Source: Desulfarculus sp. (GTDB lineage: Bacteria > Desulfobacterota > Desulfarculia > Desulfarculales > Desulfarculaceae). From it: DNA of 10,000 nucleotides. The notes beneath the pieces are model-generated. The model saw only the letters and a list, made by a program, of their open reading frames with translations. It was not told where the DNA came from and ran no database searches. Positions 1 to 6,400 of the stretch are shown piece by piece. A program made the translations under genes and the position numbers. Each line of letters starts with the position of its first letter. Positions within the stretch are counted from its first letter, which is position 1. Location: the NCBI GenBank assembly GCA_020216805.1, contig JAIWNN010000127.1, positions 1-10,000 of the forward strand, given 5' to 3'.

Positions 1-535
1 TCGGGGGCGGCGGGGGGGCGATGGGGTTGGGCAGGGTCAGCACCGGCCGGCTTTTCACGAAGCCGCGCACGAATTCCTCGGCCGCGCGGGTGACGCCCAC
101 CACCGCCGCCGCCCGGGGATAGGTCCGTCGCCGCAGCCAGGCCCAGGGGGTCGGCACCTGGTGGCGGTGGGGGTCGGTGTGCTCGCAGACGATGACCGGC
201 AGCCCCAGGCCCGAGGCGGCCAGGAGAGTCAACACGTTGGTCTGGTCGGTGAAGGAGACCACCACCTGGGGCCGGCCGTGGGCGATGGCCCGGCGCAGGC
301 CCCGCACCCGGGCCAGGTTATGGGCCAACGCCTGGAGCGGGCCGGTGGAATCGGCCTTGAGGCCCAGCCCCACCCGCCGCACCCGGGGGTCGCAGCGATA
401 GAAGTCGTCCTCCGTCCGATCCAGGGTGATCAGGGTGACGGCGTGGCCGGACGCGGTCCAGCCGTTGGCCAGCACCTGCATCACCCGCTCGGCCCCGCCG
501 GCCGACATGCCATGGATCACCAGCGTCAGTCGCAT
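1..535 (-). CDS. Glycosyltransferase family 4 protein, N-terminal part (runs off left edge)
   Basis: Reading the minus strand from an ATG at 535 gives 178 codons open to the window edge, so the C-terminal donor-binding half is missing. The protein starts MRLTLVIHGM and then has the glycine-rich 'SAGGAERV' loop (residues 11-18), the standard N-terminal signature of GT-B fold family 4 glycosyltransferases. Further matches are 'VVVSFTDQTN' (91-100), 'CEHTDPHRH' (117-125, like the ER-x-DP segment of the family) and 'LPNPI' (168-172) at the usual domain boundary. Such enzymes move a sugar from a nucleotide-sugar to a lipid-linked or glycan acceptor at the cytoplasmic membrane face, usually for LPS, capsule or exopolysaccharide. 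The substrate cannot be read from this half. A purine-rich GGGAATGAGG precedes the ATG. It lies 114 bp downstream of the TAXI gene on the same strand and has its own candidate promoter. The family call is firm; the exact role is unknown. Confidence 0.88.
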   Translation of the reverse strand, partial: MRLTLVIHGMSAGGAERVMQVLANGWTASGHAVTLITLDRTEDDFYRCDPRVRRVGLGLKADSTGPLQALAHNLARVRGLRRAIAHGRPQVVVSFTDQTNVLTLLAASGLGLPVIVCEHTDPHRHQVPTPWAWLRRRTYPRAAAVVGVTRAAEEFVRGFVKSRPVLTLPNPIAPPPPP

Positions 536-570
536 CGCCTCATTCCCGTCCGTTCCCACCGGGCCGGGCC

Positions 571-599
571 ATGTTAGCACGCGGCCCCCCCACGGCCAA
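571..599 (-). promoter_or_regulatory. Candidate sigma-70 promoter of the glycosyltransferase gene
   Basis: On the minus strand, TTGGCC (599-594, 4 of 6 to the -35 consensus) is followed after exactly 17 bases by TAACAT (576-571, 4 of 6 to the -10 consensus). A TGC just before the -10 gives it an extended -10 form. Transcription would start near 564, leaving a leader of about 30 nt before the ATG at 535. The match is modest, in a G-rich spacer, and is read by eye only. Confidence 0.35.
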
Positions 600-649
600 C
601 GCCCCGCCCGCGCCGGGGTGGGATGTTTCTCCCCGGACGGCCGAATCGG

Positions 650-1630
650 CTACCTGGCGGGCGGCAGCAGGCGCTCCGGCACCGCGACGCCCTTTTCCCG
701 CAGGCATCTGACCGCCCCGGGGTGGAGGGGGATGGAGGTCTTGGCCACCGTGTTGGCGGGGGTGGAGAAGCGGGCGTAAGAATGGATGGTCTGCATGAAG
801 GCATTCTGCTCGAAGAACGTCTTGGCCAGGTCATAGACCAGGTCCTCCGGCAGGGCGGCCTGGACGATGACCACGTTCCAGACGCTGACCGTGGGCACCG
901 GGTGGTCCACCCCGCGATAGTCGCCGGGCTCCACGACCCAAGAGGCGTAGAAGCCATAGGCGTCGCTCACCCGCTTCTGCTGTTCCGGGGTGAGGGAGAC
1001 CAGCTCGATGTCGTGGGTGGCGGCCAGATCGGCCAGGGAGTTGGCGCCCGGAGCCACCACCCAGACGCCGGCGTCGATGGCGCGATCACGCAGGGCGATG
1101 GCGGTCTCGCTGAAGGACAGGCGGCGCACGTCGAAGCTGTCCAGGGTCACCCCCACGGCCCGGAGCACCGTTTCGGACATGAAGGTGGTGCCGGAGCCGG
1201 GAGCGCCGATGCTGACCTTCCTGCCCTTGAAATCGGTGAGGTTCTTGATGCCGGAGCCCTTGAGGGTCACCACGTGGAGCACGTTGGGGTACATGGCCGC
1301 CATGGCCAGCACGCCCTGGGGCTTGCCCTTGAAGAAGCCCTCGCCGTGATAGGCCTGGTGGGCCACGTCGCCCATGGCCAGGCCGACCGCCGTCTCCCCC
1401 CTATGGGTCAGTTTGACGTTCTCCACGCTGGCGCCGGTCACCTCGGCCATCGCCTTGACCCCGGGCACGCACCGGGACCAGACCTCGGCCATCCCGCCGC
1501 CATAGGGATAGAAGACTCCGCCGGTGCCGCCGGTGCCGATGGCGATGAAGGTGGTCTTGGCCTCGGCCGCCGCCCCCCAGCCCAGGGCCAGGATCGCCGC
1601 CAGGGCCCAACGCATGGTCGCCTTACCCAT
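650..1630 (-). CDS. TAXI family TRAP transporter solute-binding protein
   Basis: This is a 326-residue periplasmic binding protein of the TAXI (TRAP-associated extracytoplasmic immunogenic) family. Residues 1-24 form a signal peptide: a basic start, a hydrophobic ALAAILALGWGAAA core, and likely cleavage after A-E-A. The mature protein opens with the family hallmark 'IAIGTGGTGGVFYPYGGGMA' (29-47 region). It continues with 'KGRKVSIGAPGSGT' (135-148) and near the end 'IPLHPGAVRCLREKG' (300-314). The length is normal for the family. The first ATG is chosen because AGGAGG (1645-1640) lies 9 bases upstream. TAXI proteins capture small organic acids such as glutamate or 2-oxoglutarate-like compounds and hand them to a fused TRAP-TAXI permease; the ligand here cannot be deduced. 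No permease gene lies in the window. It sits 142 bp downstream of the GntR gene on the same strand. That gap shows no convincing promoter, so co-transcription is plausible. Confidence 0.93.
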   Translation of the reverse strand: MGKATMRWALAAILALGWGAAAEAKTTFIAIGTGGTGGVFYPYGGGMAEVWSRCVPGVKAMAEVTGASVENVKLTHRGETAVGLAMGDVAHQAYHGEGFFKGKPQGVLAMAAMYPNVLHVVTLKGSGIKNLTDFKGRKVSIGAPGSGTTFMSETVLRAVGVTLDSFDVRRLSFSETAIALRDRAIDAGVWVVAPGANSLADLAATHDIELVSLTPEQQKRVSDAYGFYASWVVEPGDYRGVDHPVPTVSVWNVVIVQAALPEDLVYDLAKTFFEQNAFMQTIHSYARFSTPANTVAKTSIPLHPGAVRCLREKGVAVPERLLPPAR

Positions 1631-1772
1631 CGGGTCTCCCCTCCTGCGGGACGATCTTGGGCCATCCGCCCAGCGCCCCGACCGTCAGATCGGCAGCGGC
1701 CGCTCCTCTCCCCGGAGACGTCCTCCCGTCCCCCCAGCCTCCCGGGCCGCTCCGGCGGCGGCCGCTCATGTT

Positions 1773-2534
1773 TCAGGGCCTTGTTTCCTCGGTCATCTCC
1801 CCGCCGCGCGGACCGAGGCCCGTGACGCCCATCTCCTGATAGCGTCTCCAGAGCTGGGCCAGGTCGCCCTCGATCAGTTGGCGGGCCAAACTGGAGTCCC
1901 CGGCGCGGATGGCCTCGACGGTGCGGCGGTGGAACTCCTGCACCGACCGGCTGGTCTCGATGCTCAGGTGGCCCCGGAGGCTGTCCACCAGCAGATGAAG
2001 CACCGTCTCGCACAGGGCGGCCAGGAGGGGATTGCCGGTCATCACCGCCAGCCGGCGGTGGAACTCCAGGTTGATCTCGCGCAGGGTCTCGGAATCGTCG
2101 ACCACGCGCTCGGCCTGGGCCAGGATCTCCTCCAACTCGGCCACCTGCTCCGGACCGGCCCGCTCGGCCACCTGGGCCGCGGCCGGCGGCTCCAGCATCA
2201 GGCGCAGCTCGAACAGGTGGTCCAGGCTGATGGTCCCGCCCTCCAGCAGGTTGGTGATGACCCCGCTCAGGGGCTTGGCGTAGGCCGCGGCCACGAAGGT
2301 GCCGCCGCCGGCCCCTTTTTGCACCCGGAGGATGCCGGACATCTCCAGGGTGCGGATGGCCTCGCGCACCACCACCCGGGAGACCCCGAACTGCTCGGCC
2401 AGTTCGCGCTCCGATGGCAAACGCTCGCCCAGGGATAGTTGGCCCGACAGCACTTGGCGCCGGATGGTCTGCGCCACCTGCTCATAGGCTTTTTTGCGCT
2501 TGATGGTGCTGAACTTGGGTGCCGCGGCGACCAC
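1773..2534 (-). CDS. FadR/GntR family transcriptional regulator with FCD effector domain
   Basis: This 253-residue DNA-binding repressor or activator has an N-terminal winged helix (about 14-82) with the GntR signature 'LPSERELAEQFGVSR' (39-53) and 'VVREAIRTLEMSGIL' (55-69). An all-helical FCD domain follows (about 100-232). In the FCD domain the usual four metal ligands are Asp/His/His/His. Here the aligned residues are N155, H159 ('INLEFH'), H202 ('QEFHRR') and D224 ('EGDLAQLW'), so the first and last ligands look substituted. Such regulators sense small carboxylates or fatty-acid-like molecules, which fits control of the adjacent TAXI binding protein. Translation starts at a GTG with GGAGG five bases upstream. 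The gene has its own promoter with a FadR-class palindrome just downstream of the predicted start site, suggesting autoregulation. Subfamily and ligand are not determined. Confidence 0.93.
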   Translation of the reverse strand: MVAAAPKFSTIKRKKAYEQVAQTIRRQVLSGQLSLGERLPSERELAEQFGVSRVVVREAIRTLEMSGILRVQKGAGGGTFVAAAYAKPLSGVITNLLEGGTISLDHLFELRLMLEPPAAAQVAERAGPEQVAELEEILAQAERVVDDSETLREINLEFHRRLAVMTGNPLLAALCETVLHLLVDSLRGHLSIETSRSVQEFHRRTVEAIRAGDSSLARQLIEGDLAQLWRRYQEMGVTGLGPRGGEMTEETRP

Positions 2535-2544
2535 GGTTGCCTCC
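2535..2544 (-). promoter_or_regulatory. Ribosome binding site fixing the GTG start of the GntR gene
   Basis: The minus strand reads GGAGG-CAACC-GTG. A Shine-Dalgarno GGAGG (2544-2540) stands five bases before GTG at 2534, and there is no competing ATG with a better site. Confidence 0.6.
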
Positions 2545-2579
2545 GGCGGGGGGTTGGCTGTCTCTGAGGATTGAGGGGC

Positions 2580-2596
2580 GGTCTAAGGTTAGACCA
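2580..2596. promoter_or_regulatory. Palindromic operator candidate for the FadR/GntR regulator
   Basis: GGTCTAA-GG-TTAGACC (2580-2595) is a perfect inverted repeat with 7-bp arms and a 2-bp centre. Inside it, read on the minus strand, TGGTCTAACCT (2596-2586) matches the TGGT-N3-ACCA pattern known for FadR-class regulators such as FadR, PdhR and LldR at 10 of 11 positions. It lies about 10-25 bases downstream of the predicted transcription start of the GntR gene, a typical position for a roadblock-type autorepressor. I saw no second copy upstream of the TAXI gene. Confidence 0.6.
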
Positions 2597-2612
2597 AAGC
2601 TGCAACGCGGCT

Positions 2613-2642
2613 ATCATGCCAACTCGGGGACGGGCTTGTCAA
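2613..2642 (-). promoter_or_regulatory. Sigma-70 promoter of the GntR gene
   Basis: The minus strand carries a perfect -35 box TTGACA (2642-2637), an 18-base spacer, and CATGAT (2618-2613, 4 of 6 to TATAAT). The start site would be near 2606, leaving a leader of about 70 nt that contains the palindromic operator. The consensus -35 in otherwise very GC-rich DNA is what makes this stand out. Confidence 0.55.
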
Positions 2643-2675
2643 GGCGCCAGCCCCCCGTTTTCAGGCGCGGAACGC

Positions 2676-2708
2676 CCGGATGGGCCGGTTTTTCAGCCCG
2701 CCATCCGG
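2676..2708 (-). terminator. Weak hairpin overlapping the end of the cysteine hydrolase gene
   Basis: CCGGATGG (2676-2683) and CCATCCGG (2701-2708) are perfect 8-bp inverted arms straddling the hydrolase stop codon at 2693-2695. No T-run follows on the minus strand; the only T-run is inside the loop on the plus strand. It could slow or end transcription before the GntR promoter, but it is not a canonical intrinsic terminator. Confidence 0.25.
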
Positions 2709-3217
2709 CAGCCCAGGATTTTCTCCATGCGCCGCAGGGCGGCTTCATGGGCCTGGGGGTCGAAGTCGGCCACCGCCTGGGGGTGGATCACCACCTGGTA
2801 GTCCCGGTTGCGCAGATCCGAGGCGGTCTCCATCACGCAGATGGAGGTGCAGACCCCGGCCAGGTGAACCTCCTTGACCCCGGCCCGGCGCAGGATGTCC
2901 TCCAGCTCGGTGCCATAGAGGGCGCTGTAGCGGTGCTTGCGCACCAGGCGCTCGCCGGCGTTGACCGTGAAGCCGGGCAAAAGCTCCGCCCCCCGGGTGC
3001 CGGTGATGCAATGGGGAGGAAAGAGCTGGAACTCCAGGTCGTCGGGGGCATGGCTGTCGGCCACGAAGATGATCAGCGAGCCCTCCCGGCGGTGGGCGGC
3101 CAACAGATCCCGCACCGGAGCCACCACCCCGGCGGCCTGGTCCCCGCAATAGAGCGCGCCATCGGGCTCCAGGAAATCCCTCAGCATGTCGACCACCAAC
3201 AGTGCCTTGTCGGGCAT
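2693..3217 (-). CDS. Nicotinamidase-like cysteine hydrolase (isochorismatase superfamily)
   Basis: This 174-residue cytoplasmic hydrolase has the Asp-Lys-Cys catalytic triad: D10 in 'LLVVDMLRDF', K94 in 'LVRKHRYSAL', and C127 in 'GVCTSICVMETA'. It also has a nicotinamidase-type metal site: D54 and H56 in 'VADSHAPDD', E62, and H69 in 'FPPHCITGTRGAEL'. That last motif closely follows the WPPHC-x-x-GT-x-GAEL motif of PncA enzymes and argues for nicotinamidase (nicotinamide to nicotinate plus ammonia, NAD salvage) over isochorismatase or biuret hydrolase. The length is close to short bacterial nicotinamidases. An open frame extends far upstream, but the start at 3217 is chosen because GGGAGGTG lies just before it and the conserved first beta strand begins at once. 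It is divergent from the PAS-GGDEF-EAL gene. Related amidases of other specificity cannot be excluded, so I give no symbol. Confidence 0.85.
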   Translation of the reverse strand: MPDKALLVVDMLRDFLEPDGALYCGDQAAGVVAPVRDLLAAHRREGSLIIFVADSHAPDDLEFQLFPPHCITGTRGAELLPGFTVNAGERLVRKHRYSALYGTELEDILRRAGVKEVHLAGVCTSICVMETASDLRNRDYQVVIHPQAVADFDPQAHEAALRRMEKILGCRMAG

Positions 3218-3222
3218 GTTCG

Positions 3223-3230
3223 CACCTCCC
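3223..3230 (-). promoter_or_regulatory. Ribosome binding site fixing the start of the cysteine hydrolase
   Basis: GGGAGGTG on the minus strand (3230-3223) ends five bases before the ATG at 3217. It decides for this start over in-frame positions up to several hundred bases upstream, which would run through the divergent promoter region and into the opposite gene. Confidence 0.6.
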
Positions 3231-3309
3231 GCGCGGATGGGATCGCCGGTTGGGTTCATCTTCGCACCAAACCCCGCCCCCTGTCCATCCCGGCGGCGCT
3301 GGCCGCGGC

Positions 3310-3323
3310 GTTTCCACGGAAAC
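3310..3323. promoter_or_regulatory. Short palindrome in the divergent promoter region
   Basis: GTTTCC-AC-GGAAAC is a perfect inverted repeat with 6-bp arms. It sits 11 bases upstream of the candidate -35 box of the GGDEF-EAL gene and about 95 bases upstream of the hydrolase start, where a regulator of either gene could bind. No factor is assigned; the symmetry could be chance. Confidence 0.3.
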
Positions 3324-3333
3324 CCGAGTTCAT

Positions 3334-3362
3334 TTGTACGGCTTCGCCGGCCTGGGTATAGT
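3334..3362 (+). promoter_or_regulatory. Candidate sigma-70 promoter of the PAS-GGDEF-EAL gene
   Basis: TTGTAC (3334-3339, 3 of 6 to the -35 consensus) and TATAGT (3357-3362, 5 of 6 to the -10 consensus) are separated by exactly 17 bases. They lie in the only A/T-rich patch of the 204-bp divergent intergenic region. Transcription would start near 3369, about 53 nt before the ATG. Confidence 0.5.
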
Positions 3363-3421
3363 TCATATGTATAACCACATCGGCCGGCCCGCCGGTCCAG
3401 CGTCTGCGAGGCGACCCCGTC

Positions 3422-6400
3422 ATGACACCATTCCCCCGGCTCGGATTTTTGGCCAAAACCCACGTTGAATCCGCCCCTTGGCCCCGCTGGTTTCGGGCCT
3501 CCGCCACCTTGGGGCTGGTTCTGGCCCTGATCCTGGTCCTGGTCAGCCTGGCGGTGGCCTGGCGGCAGAGCGAGCTGCACCATCAGGAGCTGAAGCAGCG
3601 ATTGGCCGCCCTCCTGGACGCCGGCCAGTCCGAGGTGCAAGCTTGGACCAGCGCCCGCCTCCACCGTCTCCAGACCTGGGCGTCCGACCCCGGCCTGGCG
3701 GCCTTGGCCCAATCCTCTCCCGAGCCGGAGGGATCGGCCGGCGGCCAACCCGCCTTCCCCGGCCTGGCGGCGGCACGGGCCGACTGGCCCGATCTGGCCG
3801 AGGCGGCCCTGGTCTCGCCCCGGAGCCGCAACCTGGCCGCCCTGGACCCCAGGCTTGTGGGGGCGGTCAGCCCCCTGGTCGACCAGGGCGACCTGCTGGC
3901 CCAGGTCTTCGCCGGCCGCGCCCTGATCGCTCCCCTGCAACCGGCCGCGTCCTCGGTCCCGGACCAAGGGGTCCCACCCCGCCTGGTCCTGGCCGCGCCG
4001 GTGAAAGACGGCGGCGGCAGGGTCCTGGCCGCCCTGGTGGCCTTGTGCGATCTAAAGGCCGGCGGACCCGGCCCGCTGGGTTGTTGGCAGTTGGGGCCGG
4101 GCGAGAGCCTGTTGGCCTTGGATGGTCGGGGACGGGTCATCGCCAGCACCCTCGCCGGGGACCAACCCGGCCAGGCTTCCGGCCTGGCCGCCGCCATGCA
4201 AAGCGACCGCTTGACCGAATTCAGCTCCGCTGGACAGCGGCGCCTGGTCATGGGCCGCTGGCTGCCGGACTTGGGTCTGGGGGTGGCGGTGACCAGCGAC
4301 GCCGTCCCGGCCTTGCGCCCCCTGACCACCATCCACCGAATCATCGCCGCCGGCGCCTCCCTGACCCTGGCGATGCTGCTGCTGCTCTGGCTGTGGCTGT
4401 TCCGCTGCCTGGGCCAGGCCAGCCGGATCCAACGCGAGGCCGCCCGGACCAGCCAGCGCTTGAGCGAGGAGGTGGACCGCTGCCAACTGGCGGAGGAGGC
4501 CCTGACCTCCAGCCGGCGCCGCTATCAGACCCTGCTGGACAACGCCACCGACATGTTCATCGCCGCCGACATCAGTCGCGAGGACGGGCCTGGGGCCATC
4601 GTGGAGGTAAACCAGGCCGCCTGCCGCATCCTGGGCTATCGGCGCGAGGAGCTGCTCGGCATGCGCGCCCTGAGCCTGGTCCAGCCCCAATTGGACCTCG
4701 CCGAGCCCCTGGCCCGTCTCTGGCGCGAAGGCTCCCTGTCCACCGAGACCCGGTTGCTGACCAAGGACGGCCGAGTGGTGCCGGTGGAGGCCGTGGTCCA
4801 TCTGATGGAGTTGGAAGGCCGTCAGGTGGTGATGACCCAGTTGCGCGACATCACCGATCGGCTCCAGGCCCAGCGCGAACTGCGCGAGCGCGAGGCCAGC
4901 CTGCAGGCCATCGTCGACGGCTTCGAGGGCTTCGTCTACATCTGCTCGGCCGACAACCGTCTAGAGTTCGTCAACGAACGCCTGCGCCGCCACCTGGGCC
5001 GCGACCCGGTGGGCGAACTCTGTCACCAGGCGGTGCACGGCAGCCCGGTTCCCTGCCGCTGGTGCGCCGACGGCACCGTGGTGGGCGGCCGGACCGTGCG
5101 CAGGGAGGTTTTCAACCCCAACGATCAACGCTGGTACTATTCGGTGCTCTCGCCCCTGGTCCACCCCGACGGCCGGGTGTCCAAGCACGGCATCATGCTG
5201 GATATCACCTCCCGCGAGCAGGCCCGCCGCGACCTGGCCGCCCAGGAGGAGCTGCTGCGCTCGGTGCTGGGCTCGCTGCCCGCCCATATCGCGGTGCTCA
5301 ATCCCGCCGGCCTCATCATCGCGGTGAACCAGGCCTGGGAGGATTTCGGCCGGGCGGGAGGCGCGAAGGCCGGTCAGGTGGGGGTGGGGGTCAATTATCT
5401 CCAGGTGGTGAGCCAGGCCGCCGTCGAGGAGCAGACCGCCGCCCAGGCCCTGGAAGGCATCCGGGCGGTCTTGGAGGGCCGGCGAGACAGCTTCCAGCAG
5501 GAATACGCCTGCCACGCCCCGGATGGCTCCCAGCACTGGTTCCTGATGACCGTCTCCCCCCTGGAGCGCTCCCGGGGCGGGGTGGTCATCTCCCACATGG
5601 AAGTCACCGAACGGGTGCGGGCCGAACAGGCGATGCGGGAAAGCCGGGCCCGCTACCGCAACCTGGCGGCCCAGTTGCCGCTGGCGGTGGCCATCGTCCA
5701 ACAGGGGCGCATCGTCTTCGCCAACCCCCAGGCCGCCGGCGTCTTCGGCCTGCCCGAGCCGGGGGCGCTCCTGGGGGCCGATCCCCTGGACCATGTCGCT
5801 CCGGGCGAGCGCGCGAGGATGGCGGAAATCCTGGACAGCCTGTCGGGGACCGACGCCGCCGCCACGCGTCTGGAGGTCATGCTGCGCCGCGTCGATGGGG
5901 TGGAGTTCCCGGCCGAGATCCATGGCGCGCGTCTGGACTACGGCGACCGGCCGGCGGTGCAGTTGGTGATCAACGACATCACCGAGCGCCGTCAGACCCA
6001 GGAGACCATCGGGGTTTTGGCCCGCATCCTGGAGGAGAGCCCCAACCCGGTGTTGCGCGTCACCAGCCAGGGCCAACTGCTCTACGCCAACCCCACCGCT
6101 CAGAAATTGCTGGCGTCATGGGGCCTGCAAGTGGGGGGGGCGGTGCCCTCCAACTGGCTGCCGGCCTTGGAGGAGGCCATCACCCAGGGCGAAACCCAAC
6201 GCTACGAAACCCGCCAGAACGGACGGCACCTGGTTTTCGTCCTGGCTCCGGTGCCGGAGTCGGGCTACCTGAACCTCTACGGCATGGATGTAACCGAGAT
6301 CAGGCGCTACGAGCAGCGGCTGGCCGCCAGCGAGGCCAACTACCGAGCGGTCTTCAACGCGGTGGGAGACGCCATCTTCATTCACGATGTCCAGGACGGA

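Noticed and set aside
1696..1767. GCGGCCGCTC occurring twice (1696-1705 and 1758-1767) between the GntR and TAXI genes
   Set aside because: This is a 10-base GC-only match in very GC-rich DNA. It does not resemble the TGGT-N3-ACC operator, so chance is the simplest explanation.
623..1825. 400-codon plus-strand open frame opposite the TAXI gene
   Set aside because: It is an antisense shadow rich in Gly, His and Ala with no family match. The minus-strand TAXI protein has a signal peptide and clear hallmark motifs.
3355..3376. GGTATAG...TATAACC near-palindrome just downstream of the candidate GGDEF-EAL promoter
   Set aside because: The arms match only if one base is looped out; a base-by-base comparison with its reverse complement agrees only at the ends and centre. 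The A/T-rich patch is better explained by the -10 region.
2693..3967. Long minus-strand open frame extending the cysteine hydrolase to 424 residues
   Set aside because: The extra upstream part is low-complexity, crosses the divergent promoter region and overlaps the start of the PAS-GGDEF-EAL gene. The Shine-Dalgarno and first beta strand fix the start at 3217.
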